Shown piece by piece: positions 41,037 through 49,022 of a stretch of DNA of 64,000 bases (position 1 is the stretch's first letter; each line of letters opens with the position of its first letter). This DNA is from Martinezella tropici. GTDB lineage: Bacteria > Pseudomonadota > Alphaproteobacteria > Rhizobiales > Rhizobiaceae. Below the pieces are notes generated by a model. It worked only from the letters and a program-made list of their open reading frames with translations, had not been told where the DNA came from and ran no database searches. The stretch covers positions 141,338-205,337 of the forward strand of contig NZ_QMKK01000050.1 of the NCBI RefSeq assembly GCF_003287875.1, in the 5' to 3' direction. The position numbers and the translations under genes were made by a program.

Positions 41037-41504
41037 TTGCCCTCACAAGAACTACTTATCCGGGAAGCGAAAGAATCCGACCTCCTCGGCTTGATCGGCC
41101 TCTTCGCCGCCGATGCCGTGGGCGGTCACGGCGATACGACCGATCCCTCTGCCTATGACGATTATCTCCGTGCGTTTCGCACTATCGCGGCATCGCCGGA
41201 TCAGACGCTGTATGTCGCCGAACTCGCCGGAGAAGTGGTCGGGACGTTCCAGATGATGATCACGACGGCGCTGGTCGGGCGGGGATCCTCCGCCATGATC
41301 ATCGAAGCGGTCCAGACGCGAGCTAATATGCGCGGGCAAGGGATCGGGGCGGCGATGATCAATTTCTGCATCGACGAGGCAAAGGTTCGCGGCATGCGGA
41401 TGGTGCAGCTGACCTCGAATGCGGTGCGCAAGGATGCGCATCGCTTCTATGAGAGACTGGGTTTCAAGCCGACGCATCTGGGCTTCAAGATGACATTGAA
41501 ATGA
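41037..41504 (+). CDS. GNAT-family N-acetyltransferase
   Basis: 155 residues if started at the TTG of 41037; the frame is open back to 40992, which would touch the divergent gene's start and is less likely. No ribosome site is clear. The body is typical: IREAKESDLLGLIGLFAADA, GGHGDTTDPSAYDDYLRAF, EAVQTRANMRGQGIGAAMIN (RGQGIG), RMVQLTSNAVRKDAHRFYER and LGFKPTHLGFKMTLK. The end LGFKMTLK is common in a bacterial GNAT subgroup. Confidence 0.82.
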   Translation: MPSQELLIREAKESDLLGLIGLFAADAVGGHGDTTDPSAYDDYLRAFRTIAASPDQTLYVAELAGEVVGTFQMMITTALVGRGSSAMIIEAVQTRANMRGQGIGAAMINFCIDEAKVRGMRMVQLTSNAVRKDAHRFYERLGFKPTHLGFKMTLK

Positions 41505-41610
41505 AGCCATTTGCCCGCTGGAATCACTGGACAAGCCGGTTCAGGGGCGGCATAAGCAAACTATCGAATTCTGGTATCGCTCGCCCCTCAGCGGGTATCG
41601 AGGAAAAGAC

Positions 41611-42009
41611 ATGTGGAATTTCATCGTACAGACCTTCACCTGGTGGAACAGTCAGACTTTGGGTACGCGGTTTGCGACCTGGCGGTTTGGCAAGCGTGTC
41701 GGCGAGGATGAGTTCGGCAACGTCTATTACGAAGGTGGCATGTCCTCCTACGGCCTTCCGAAGCGCTGGGTGATCTACAAGGGCTATGCCGAAGCTTCGG
41801 CCATTCCGCCGGGCTGGCACGGCTGGATGCATCATCGTACCGACGTTCCGCCGACCAAGGAAAACTACGTCGCCAAGGACTGGCAGAAGGAACACCGCGC
41901 CAATCCGACTGGCTCGCCGCAGGCATACCGTCCGCCGGGCTCTCTCGCCGTTGCCGGCGAGCGTCCGCGTGTGACCGGCGATTACGACGCCTGGACCCCG
42001 GGCAACTGA
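41611..42009 (+). CDS. NADH:ubiquinone oxidoreductase subunit NDUFA12 family
   Basis: 132 residues: FVQTFTWWNSQT-like start, FGKRVGEDEFGNVYYEG, RWVIYKGYAEASAIPPGWHG, WMHHRTDVPP and KDWQKEHRANPTGSPQAYRP. This is the alphaproteobacterial homologue of the mitochondrial complex I accessory subunit NDUFA12 (B17.2). It is expected at the inner membrane with complex I and has no membrane helix of its own. DUF2155 follows, a pairing common in rhizobia. Confidence 0.94.
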   Translation: MWNFIVQTFTWWNSQTLGTRFATWRFGKRVGEDEFGNVYYEGGMSSYGLPKRWVIYKGYAEASAIPPGWHGWMHHRTDVPPTKENYVAKDWQKEHRANPTGSPQAYRPPGSLAVAGERPRVTGDYDAWTPGN

Positions 42010-42112
42010 GCGGAGAAGCCGGCTCGTCCTTTGGCCACAATTGGGCTTTAGGCGCGACATATGCCGGCTCATGCTCGGCGCCTTGACCGAGACCAAGCGG
42101 AGATTGGCGGAT

Positions 42113-42553
42113 ATGATGGTTTTCACGCGGAGCGCTTCTTTGCGTGCAGTGGCTATAATGGGTGCTGCTCTCTTCGTCGGCATCATGGCAGCCCCCACCG
42201 CTGAGGCCGCCCGCATCACCAATCCCGTCGCCGTGTTTTCCGGGCTCGACAAGATCACCGGCCGCATCACGACCTTCGATGTCTATATCAACGAGACCGT
42301 GCAGTTCGGCGCGCTGCAGGTGACGCCGCGCGCCTGTTATTCGCGGGACGAAACCGAGCAGCAGAAGGTGGACGGTTTCGTCGAGGTGGACGAAATTACC
42401 CTCGACCGCCGCATCCGTCGCATTTTCACCGGCTGGATGTTTGCCGACAGCCCGGGCCTCAACGCCGTCGAGCACCCGATCTATGACGTCTGGCTGAAAG
42501 AGTGCAAGCAGAAGTCCGACGTTCCGCCGCCGGACACCGCCGGTGCGAAGTAA
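42113..42553 (+). CDS. DUF2155 domain periplasmic protein
   Basis: 146 residues from the ATG-ATG at 42113/42116; longer in-frame starts would put residues before the signal peptide (ASLRAVAIMGAALFVGIMAA, cleavage after AEA). The mature part, ISNPVAVFSGLDKITG-like with RITTFDVYINETVQFGALQV and RIFTGWMFADSPGLNAVEHP, is the DUF2155 signature. A cysteine in RACYSR and one in KECKQK could pair. Function unknown; widespread in alphaproteobacteria. Confidence 0.9.
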   Translation: MMVFTRSASLRAVAIMGAALFVGIMAAPTAEAARITNPVAVFSGLDKITGRITTFDVYINETVQFGALQVTPRACYSRDETEQQKVDGFVEVDEITLDRRIRRIFTGWMFADSPGLNAVEHPIYDVWLKECKQKSDVPPPDTAGAK

Positions 42554-42583
42554 GCCGCTCGATATACGCAGCAGATTTGCATA

Positions 42584-42618
42584 GCCCGCAGAAGCAAGGC
42601 TTCTGCGGGCAAAGTTTT
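42584..42618 (+). terminator. Hairpin terminator between convergent genes
   Basis: A 12-bp perfect stem (GCCCGCAGAAGC and its complement) around AAG, followed by AAAGTTTT on the plus strand. It ends the NDUFA12-DUF2155 unit and touches the DUF1062 stop codon. Confidence 0.65.
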
Positions 42619-43252
42619 AGCCTCGTTCCGGATTGGTCGCCGCGTCGCCTATTGCTTGGCGGTCTACGGCCTCTGACAGGTCGAGGGTGATCCGCATGCC
42701 GTCTTTCGGCCTGTGCCGCAGGAAATCGCTGCGCTCCGGATCGGCTTTCAATCTGCCTGTATCGTAGAGAGCCTGGAGCCGTGATCGCGAGATTGCCAGT
42801 TCCGCGGCCAGCAACCGATCGAGGCGAAGGTTCATCGGAAACTCGGCTGATATCTCGATTTCCAACAGCACCCAATTACTTGCCTCTTGCACCATCTCTT
42901 TCCGGATGGCCGCATCCGGCGGCTCCTCGATGCGCTTGGCTTTCCGCTTCAGCCCGTCGAGATCAAATTCCTGCGTCCGGACCCACTGAGGATCGCTGCG
43001 CTGCAGTGCCTCGAGCGTGGAGGGGCCGAGATCGTAAACGGTGCGGCGCTCGAAAAGCGTCCGGTTCCAGGTCTTGTCGCAATCGATGCATTTATAGACC
43101 AGCCAGGCATCAAGCCTTTTGCCATTGGCATTGAGCCTGATCTTGCCGCTCGATCTGAAGGGTCTCGGAGCTCCGCAGCCGCTGCAGGCGATCCATGGCT
43201 GAGGCGAAGTTCGAGGAGAAATGGTCCAACGGACCTGAAGAATATTGCACAT
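42617..43252 (-). CDS. DUF1062 domain protein
   Basis: 211 residues from ATG 43252. The N-terminus has a zinc-ribbon pair: IACSGCGAPRPF and YKCIDCDKTWNR. The remainder is helical with RTVYDLGPSTLEALQRSDPQ and SRSRLQALYDTGRL, the latter S4-like and perhaps RNA-binding. This is the DUF1062 family, function unknown. It lies between a terminator and a 340-base gap that carries a long palindrome. Confidence 0.82.
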   Translation of the reverse strand: MCNILQVRWTISPRTSPQPWIACSGCGAPRPFRSSGKIRLNANGKRLDAWLVYKCIDCDKTWNRTLFERRTVYDLGPSTLEALQRSDPQWVRTQEFDLDGLKRKAKRIEEPPDAAIRKEMVQEASNWVLLEIEISAEFPMNLRLDRLLAAELAISRSRLQALYDTGRLKADPERSDFLRHRPKDGMRITLDLSEAVDRQAIGDAATNPERG

Positions 43253-43390
43253 ACCGTCTTGGTCTTCCGTCTGGAAGTCCACCAAGCTGGCGGTGAGACA
43301 AGCCCGTCAGGGCACGGTATGGCGATATTGCGGGACGGCTGAAGAGCTGAGACAGCGGTGGCTGCGCAGGCGCGTTTTGACAATGCCAAA

Positions 43391-43479
43391 CCGGTCTCAG
43401 GCCATCACCCGATGGACATGAACATGCAGCGAGCGGCGTCTTGCCGCTCCGATGCACTGGGTGATCTGGATGAGACCGG
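43391..43479. repeat. Long nested palindrome between aat and DUF1062
   Basis: Three co-centred stems: CCGGTCTCA (43391-43399) with TGAGACCGG (43471-43479), ATCACCC (43404-43410) with GGGTGAT (43459-43465), and GAGCGGC (43431-43437) with GCCGCTC (43443-43449). The 89-base unit has no coding frame and no T tract. It could be a structured RNA, a mobile palindromic element or a recombination site. The rest of the 43253-43595 gap shows nothing else. Confidence 0.6.
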
Positions 43480-43595
43480 TATTTACGACGGCAAAGTGGA
43501 ACCTCTATGCACCAACGCTCTTCGCTAGGAGGGATAGCAGACCGCAACCGGAATTTGAAGTGGTGTGAGTTCGATGACGCCAGGGTTTCCGGTGT

Positions 43596-44225
43596 TTATG
43601 CCTGATCGTCGGAAAAGCTGAGATTGGGTGATTCCATCGCCTCCTCCAGCATTTTTGCATAGGCATCCTTCGGCACGTCGATGGCACCGAATGTCTTCAG
43701 GTGCTCGGTGGTGAATTGTGTGTCGAGCAGGGTGAAGCCGCGTTCGCGCAGGCGCTCCACCAGATAGACGAGACAGATCTTTGAAGCATCCGTGCGGCGG
43801 GAGAACATGCTTTCGCCAAAGAAAGCCGACCCCAGTGAAACGCCATAGAGACCGCCGACCAGCCTGTCGCCTTCCCAAGCCTCTACCGAATGGGCATGAC
43901 CGATATGGTGCAGGGTGGCGTAGAGCGAGCGGATCGTCTCGTTGATCCATGTGCTGGGGCGATCACTCGTCTGCTCGCCGCAAGCCGCGATGACGGCCTC
44001 AAAATCGGTGTCGAAACGAATGTCGAAGGGATGTTGACGGATTTTCTTGGCGAGGCTCTTGGAGACGTGAAACGTATCGAGAGGGATGATGCCCCGCAAT
44101 TCCGGCTCGACCCAGAAGATTTCCGGGTCGTCTGCCGATTCGGCCATCGGGAAAAGCCCGATGGAATAGGCGCGCAACAAGATTTCCGGGGTAACGCCGG
44201 GATGTTTGCCGCGCGCTCCGGGCAC
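43596..44225 (-). CDS. aat: Leucyl/phenylalanyl-tRNA-protein transferase
   Basis: Adds Leu or Phe to N-terminal Lys/Arg of proteins, marking them for the ClpAP N-degron pathway. 209 residues, GTG start at 44225. Typical blocks: LLRAYSIGLFPMAESADDPE, FWVEPELRGIIPLDTFHVSK, TWINETIRSLYATLHHIGHA, HSVEAWEGDRLVGGLYGVSL, GSAFFGESMFSRRTDASK and LLDTQFTTEHLKTFGA. It starts 3 nt after the accC stop, so it is co-transcribed with the acetyl-CoA carboxylase genes. Confidence 0.96.
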   Translation of the reverse strand: MPGARGKHPGVTPEILLRAYSIGLFPMAESADDPEIFWVEPELRGIIPLDTFHVSKSLAKKIRQHPFDIRFDTDFEAVIAACGEQTSDRPSTWINETIRSLYATLHHIGHAHSVEAWEGDRLVGGLYGVSLGSAFFGESMFSRRTDASKICLVYLVERLRERGFTLLDTQFTTEHLKTFGAIDVPKDAYAKMLEEAMESPNLSFSDDQA

Positions 44226-44228
44226 AGG

Positions 44229-45581
44229 TTAGGCCGATGTTTTTGCCAGGTAGTTTTCCAGCCAGTGGATATCGTAATCGCCGTTGGCGATATCCTGGTT
44301 GGAAACCAGATCCTGGAAGAGCGGCAGAGTGGTTTTGATGCCGTCCACCACGAATTCGTCAAGCGCGCGGCGCAGGCGCATCATGCATTCGACGCGGGTG
44401 CGTCCATGCACGATCAGCTTGCCGATCAGGCTGTCGTAGTATGGGGGGATCCTGTAGCCTTGGTAGGCGCCGGAATCGATACGCACGCCGAGGCCGCCGG
44501 GCGCGTGGAAATGCGTGATCGTGCCGGGCGAGGGGATGAAGCTGCGGGCGTCTTCGGCATTGATGCGGCATTCGATGGCATGGCCTTGGAAATGCACGTC
44601 ATCCTGCGTCACCGAGAGACCTCCGCCGGAGGCGACGCGGATCTGCTCGTGTACGAGGTCGATGCCGGTAATGGCTTCCGTCACCGGATGCTCCACCTGC
44701 AGGCGGGTGTTCATTTCGATGAAATAGAACTCGCCGTTCTCGTAGAGAAACTCGATGGTACCGGCACCACGATACTTCAGCTTCTTCATCGCGTCGGCGC
44801 AGATCTTGCCGATCTTCATGCGCTGCTCGACGTTGAGCGCCGGGGAATTGGCTTCTTCCCAGACCTTCTGGTGGCGGCGCTGCAGCGAGCAGTCGCGTTC
44901 GCCGAGATGGACCGCGTTGCCTTCGCCGTCGCCGAAAACCTGGATTTCGATATGGCGCGGCTTGCCGAGGTACTTTTCCATATAAACGGAATCATTACCG
45001 AAGGCGGCGCCCGCTTCGGTGCGTGCCGTCGTCCAGGCTTCGATCAAGTCTTCTTCCGTACGGGCAACCTTCATACCGCGGCCGCCGCCGCCGGCGGTTG
45101 CCTTGATGAGCACCGGATAGCCGATCTCGCGCGCCGTCTTCAGCGCGTCCGCTTCGGTCTTCACCTCGCCGTCGGAACCGGGAACGACCGGAATGCCGAG
45201 CTGCTGCGCGGTGGCCTTGGCAGTGATCTTGTCGCCCATGAGGCGGATATGCTCCGCCGTCGGACCGATGAAGGTGATGCCATGCGCCTCGAGAATATCG
45301 GCGAACTTGGCATTTTCCGAAAGGAATCCATAACCGGGATGCACGGCGTCCGCGCCGGTGATCTCGCAGGCGGCGACGATCTGGTGGATGTTGAGATAGC
45401 TTTCGCGCGATGGCGGCGGGCCTATGCAAACGCTCTCATCCGCAAGCCGCACATGCATCGCGTCCGCATCGGCGGTGGAATGCACCGCAACGCTCGCGAT
45501 GCCGAGTTCCTTGCAGGCGCGCAGCACCCGCAGGGCGATCTCTCCGCGATTGGCTATGAGAATCTTCGAAATCATGGGCAT
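44229..45581 (-). CDS. accC: Acetyl-CoA carboxylase, biotin carboxylase subunit
   Basis: ATP-dependent carboxylation of biotin on AccB, first step of fatty-acid synthesis. 450 residues; an ATG two codons later (45575, MISKILIANRGEIALRV) is also plausible. Biotin carboxylase N-domain, ATP-grasp domain (KATAGGGGRGMKVA glycine loop, EKYLGKPRHIEIQVFGD, FIEMNTRLQVEHPVTEAITG) and C-domain (GHAIECRINAED). The accB stop lies 4 nt upstream. Confidence 0.97.
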   Translation of the reverse strand: MPMISKILIANRGEIALRVLRACKELGIASVAVHSTADADAMHVRLADESVCIGPPPSRESYLNIHQIVAACEITGADAVHPGYGFLSENAKFADILEAHGITFIGPTAEHIRLMGDKITAKATAQQLGIPVVPGSDGEVKTEADALKTAREIGYPVLIKATAGGGGRGMKVARTEEDLIEAWTTARTEAGAAFGNDSVYMEKYLGKPRHIEIQVFGDGEGNAVHLGERDCSLQRRHQKVWEEANSPALNVEQRMKIGKICADAMKKLKYRGAGTIEFLYENGEFYFIEMNTRLQVEHPVTEAITGIDLVHEQIRVASGGGLSVTQDDVHFQGHAIECRINAEDARSFIPSPGTITHFHAPGGLGVRIDSGAYQGYRIPPYYDSLIGKLIVHGRTRVECMMRLRRALDEFVVDGIKTTLPLFQDLVSNQDIANGDYDIHWLENYLAKTSA

Positions 45582-45585
45582 GGAC

Positions 45586-46062
45586 TTACTCTATGACGAC
45601 CAGGGCTTCGCCGTACTCGACCGGACGTCCGTCCTGAACGAGGATCTCGGTCACGGTACCGGACTTTGGCGCAGGGATCTGGTTCATCGTCTTCATGGCT
45701 TCGATGATGAGCAGCGTCTGGCCTTCCTTCACGACCGAGCCGGCCTGGATGAAAGCGGCCGCGCCCGGCGCCGGCGCCAGATAGGCGGTACCGACCATCG
45801 GTGCGCTGACGACGTTGTCGGGATTGCGGGTCTTGCCTGCAGGCGCCGCGGCGGCCGGGGCTGCAGCAGCTGCTGCAGCCGGAGCGGCATAGGCGGCGGG
45901 AGCGGCGATTGGCGCCTGAACATATTGGGTCGTGCCGGCACGCGATACGCGGATGCGCAGATCTTCCTGCTCGACTTCGATCTCGGTCAGATCGGTGTCG
46001 TTGAGAATGTTGGCGAGATCGCGAATCAGCGCCTGGTCGATACCCGATTTCTTTTCAGCCAT
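45586..46062 (-). CDS. accB: Biotin carboxyl carrier protein
   Basis: 158 residues. N-terminal helical part (ALIRDLANILNDTDLTEIEV), an Ala/Pro-rich flexible linker (about residues 50-76), and a biotinyl domain with Lys124 in IEAMKTMNQIPA as the biotin site. The protruding thumb loop of the acetyl-CoA type is present (PMVGTAYLAPAPGAAAF). Operon order aroQ-accB-accC-aat. Confidence 0.97.
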   Translation of the reverse strand: MAEKKSGIDQALIRDLANILNDTDLTEIEVEQEDLRIRVSRAGTTQYVQAPIAAPAAYAAPAAAAAAAPAAAAPAGKTRNPDNVVSAPMVGTAYLAPAPGAAAFIQAGSVVKEGQTLLIIEAMKTMNQIPAPKSGTVTEILVQDGRPVEYGEALVVIE

Positions 46063-46086
46063 TGGATTTCTTGCCCTGTATTTTTG

Positions 46087-46524
46087 TTATTGGGTGATGG
46101 ATTTAAGCGCATGAAGCGCCAGGATGTAGCCATAAGGTCCGAAACCACAGATCATGCCCTTTGCAGCGGGCGCGATCATCGATTTGTGCCGGAATTCTTC
46201 GCGTGCGTGAATATTGGAGATATGCACCTCCACCACGGGAATGGAAATGGCGCGGATCGCATCGTGCAGCGCGATCGACGTATGACCATAGGCGCCGGGA
46301 TTGATCGCGATACCAGCAGCCTTGTCGTCCGCTTCATGCATCCAGTCGACCAGCACGCCTTCATGATTGCTTTGCCGGAAATCGACAATGAAGCCCAGGC
46401 TTTCGCCTGCAGACTTGCAGTCGGCTTCGATATCCTTCAGCGTCTTGCCGCCATAGATGCCCGGCTCGCGCTTGCCCAAGGCATTCAAATTGGGTCCGTT
46501 GAGGACAAAAATTGTTTGCGCCAT
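46087..46524 (-). CDS. aroQ: 3-dehydroquinate dehydratase, type II
   Basis: Third step of the shikimate pathway. 145 residues from ATG 46524: TIFVLNGPNLNALGKREPGI with the catalytic Tyr in the following IYGG, FRQSNHEGVLVDWMHEA, AIAINPGAYGHTSIALHDAI-like IAINPGAYGHTSIALHDAI, EVHISNIHAREEFRHKS and CGFGPYGYILAL. Located 24 nt before accB, so it probably leads the accBC-aat operon. Confidence 0.96.
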   Translation of the reverse strand: MAQTIFVLNGPNLNALGKREPGIYGGKTLKDIEADCKSAGESLGFIVDFRQSNHEGVLVDWMHEADDKAAGIAINPGAYGHTSIALHDAIRAISIPVVEVHISNIHAREEFRHKSMIAPAAKGMICGFGPYGYILALHALKSITQ

Positions 46525-46625
46525 TAGATGTTCCGTCAAAGTGCAGCGCAACCTATAGACTCCCGAGGCCCTGTAGGAAAGCCCCGGAGCGAAGGTTGCA
46601 TGCCTCTAGGTGTGGAAACGCCGCG

Positions 46626-46681
46626 ATTTTGGCATTTTTGCGCCGCGTCGAGCCGCGGCGCCGTTTCGAAGCTGCCAAAAT
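46626..46681. repeat. Nested palindrome upstream of aroQ
   Basis: Outer 9-bp arms ATTTTGGCA (46626-46634) and TGCCAAAAT (46673-46681) and inner arms GCGCCGCG (46640-46647) and CGCGGCGC (46654-46661), with a 6-base loop. It lies between the DsbA-like gene and aroQ, both on the minus strand. Organisation is like the palindromes at 23673 and 43391, but the sequence differs. Confidence 0.6.
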
Positions 46682-46726
46682 GCGGACGGCTATTTGCTTT
46701 GCCGTCGTGAGTGTGGTTCTCGCCGA

Positions 46727-47494
46727 TCAGCAGCTGGTCTTTCCGCAACTACGGACGTTGGCGATCTTCTGCTTGATGGCGTCGAGACCGATTGCGCCGG
46801 AAATCATCTCGTTGCCGATCACATAGGCGGGCGTGCCTGTCACGTTGAGATCTGAGGCAAGCTGATAGGTTGCTTTGATCATATCGGTGTTCGGCGCCTT
46901 TGCCATTTCAGCGCGAATGGCGGATTCGCTGACGCCGAGCGAAGTGGCGACCTCGATGGCGGCGTCTTCGGAGGCGCGCCCGTCGCTGCCCAGCAGCTTA
47001 CGATGGAATTGCTCGTATTTTTCAGGTGCAAGCAGGCGGAAAGCACTGGAGACACGGGAAGCGGCAACCGAATCCTGGCCGAGGATCGGGAATTCCTTGA
47101 GAACGAAACGCACATCCTTGTCCTGCTTCAGCAGCGTGTCCATATCGCCGAGCGCATGCCGGCAGTAGGTGCAATTATAGTCGAAGAATTCCACGACGGT
47201 GATGTTGCCCTTCGGATTGCCGATGGCCACATCGTCCTTGGAATTGAAGATCGCGTCCTTGTTCTGGTCGATCACCTGGGATGATTGGGCGATACGGGCT
47301 TCGTCCTGCTTCCTTTCGAGCGCTGCCTGGGCATCCAGCAGAACTTCCGGATGCTCGACGAGATATTCCTTGATGAAATCCCCGATTTCCTTCTTCTGCT
47401 GGTCATCCAGCGCGGCGGCCGGCTGGATTGTGGCGAAGGACGCTGTCAGGGCAATCGCCGAAACCGTCAGCAGGCTTTTGAGAGAAAAGGTCAT
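46727..47494 (-). CDS. Periplasmic DsbA-family thiol:disulfide oxidoreductase
   Basis: 255 residues. Signal peptide (SLKSLLTVSAIALTASFATI, cut near AALD), an N-terminal helical part (EIGDFIKEYLVEHPEVLLDA) and a thioredoxin/DsbA fold with active site Cys108-Thr-Tyr-Cys111 (FFDYNCTYCRHA) and cis-Pro region VTGTPAYVIGN. It resembles ScsC/BdbD/Com1-like proteins. Two further cysteines at the very C-terminus (RSCGKTSC) are unusual and may form their own disulfide. Probably monocistronic. Confidence 0.9.
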   Translation of the reverse strand: MTFSLKSLLTVSAIALTASFATIQPAAALDDQQKKEIGDFIKEYLVEHPEVLLDAQAALERKQDEARIAQSSQVIDQNKDAIFNSKDDVAIGNPKGNITVVEFFDYNCTYCRHALGDMDTLLKQDKDVRFVLKEFPILGQDSVAASRVSSAFRLLAPEKYEQFHRKLLGSDGRASEDAAIEVATSLGVSESAIRAEMAKAPNTDMIKATYQLASDLNVTGTPAYVIGNEMISGAIGLDAIKQKIANVRSCGKTSC

Positions 47495-47706
47495 TGGGTC
47501 CTCGTTTGGATCTGAGCGGAGACGTCATTCTTGAATGCGCCATAGCATCGTCGGGTCGGCATCCGCAAATATGCATCGACAATTTACGGTGCGTCCTTAT
47601 TTCCAGAAACAGGAATTTTCACGACAAAGCCGCAATCGCAGGATTGTGAACGAGCCGATATTGCGGCAAATGTCGCTTGCCGATCCGATCCGAGAGAGAA
47701 TTGACC

Positions 47707-48864
47707 GTGTTTTCCCTATCCAAGCGCAGCGATGTCGAACCCTTCCATGCCATGGATGTGCTGGCGGAGGCGACGCGACGCCGTCAGGCCGGGCACCCGG
47801 TCATTTCCATGGCGGTCGGGCAGCCCTCGCATCCAGCTCCACAGGCGGCATTGGAGGCAGCACGCGCAGCCCTAGGCCATGGCCGCATCGGCTATACCGA
47901 TGCGTTGGGGACGCTTGCCCTGCGGCAGGCCCTTTCCGCCCATTATCAGGCTCGCCATGGCTTGAGCATCGACCCGAAGCGGATTGCCATCACCACCGGA
48001 TCGTCGGCCGGCTTCAATCTTGCCTTCCTGACGTTATTCGACGCCGGCGACAGTGTCGCCATCGCCCGGCCGGGCTATCCGGCCTATCGCAATATCCTTG
48101 CCGCACTTGGCCTCGATGTCGTCGAGGTACCGGTCACCGAGGAAACGCAGTTTACGCTGACACCCGAGAGCCTGGAAGCGGCACAGGTGGCAAGCGGCAA
48201 GTGCTCGAAGGGGGTACTGCTGGCAAGCCCCGCCAATCCCACAGGCACGGTGACGGGCAGGGCGGCGCTGAAGGCGCTGGCTGATTATTGCGCCGACCGT
48301 TTCATCGCCTTCATCTCCGACGAGATCTATCACGGGCTGACCTTCGTCGGCGAGGAGACGAGTGCGCTGGAACTGACAGACGAGGCGATCGTCATCAATT
48401 CCTTCTCGAAATATTATTGCATGACCGGCTGGCGCATCGGCTGGATGGTTCTGCCGGAACGGCTGGTGCGGCCCACAGAGCGCGTGGCTCAGAGCCTCTA
48501 CATTTCTGCGCCGGAATTGTCGCAGATCGCCGCCGAGGCGGCACTCGGCGCAGGCGCCGAGCTTGATATCTATCGCGAAAGCTATGGCCGCAATCGCGAT
48601 TTCCTCATGCGCCGACTGCCTGAGATCGGCTTCCGCATTGCCTCGCCGATGGATGGCGCCTTCTACGCCTATGTCGACGTCAGCCGTTTCACAAATGACA
48701 GCATGGCCTTTGCCCGAAAGATGCTGGCGGAAATCAATGTCGCTGCCACGCCCGGCCTCGACTTCGATCCCGTGGAAGGACATCGCGCAATGCGGATCTC
48801 CTATGCCGGCTCGAATGCCGAAATCGAAGAGGCGACCGAACGCATGGCCGCCTGGCTGAAATAG
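47707..48864 (+). CDS. Pyridoxal-phosphate-dependent aminotransferase, class I/II
   Basis: 385 residues from GTG 47707 (an AGAGA ribosome site upstream); an earlier TTG at 47677 is less convincing. SMAVGQPSHPAPQAALEAAR, IGYTDALGTLALRQALSAHY, ITTGSSAGFNLAFLTLFDAG, SPANPTGTVTGRAALK, FISDEIYHGLTF, and the PLP Lys in VINSFSKYYCMTGWRIGWMV. Substrate is undetermined; aspartate or aromatic aminotransferase-like. It ends at a terminator shared with rne. Confidence 0.9.
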   Translation: MFSLSKRSDVEPFHAMDVLAEATRRRQAGHPVISMAVGQPSHPAPQAALEAARAALGHGRIGYTDALGTLALRQALSAHYQARHGLSIDPKRIAITTGSSAGFNLAFLTLFDAGDSVAIARPGYPAYRNILAALGLDVVEVPVTEETQFTLTPESLEAAQVASGKCSKGVLLASPANPTGTVTGRAALKALADYCADRFIAFISDEIYHGLTFVGEETSALELTDEAIVINSFSKYYCMTGWRIGWMVLPERLVRPTERVAQSLYISAPELSQIAAEAALGAGAELDIYRESYGRNRDFLMRRLPEIGFRIASPMDGAFYAYVDVSRFTNDSMAFARKMLAEINVAATPGLDFDPVEGHRAMRISYAGSNAEIEEATERMAAWLK

Positions 48865-48963
48865 AGTCCGGAATCAATAATTTGTGCGGGCTTGCGAAAG
48901 CGCTGCCGCAAGTTGCGGAGACGTGCGCTGGCACGTGACCGGCCGCCTTTGCGCTTGGGAAAC

Positions 48964-49000
48964 AAAAAATCCGGCCGCGTCACCACGGTCGGATTTTTTT
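48964..49000. terminator. Bidirectional terminator between the aminotransferase and rne
   Basis: AAAAAATCCGGCCG pairs with CGGTCGGATTTTTT (one G-T pair) around CGTCACCA. A- and T-rich flanks on both sides let it serve the convergent genes. Confidence 0.85.
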
Positions 49001-49022
49001 ATTTCATTGCAGATCGGTCTAC

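Noticed and set aside
43890..45596. Long plus-strand frame opposite accC and aat
   Set aside because: accC and aat carry full family motifs; the opposite frame is an artefact of high GC3.
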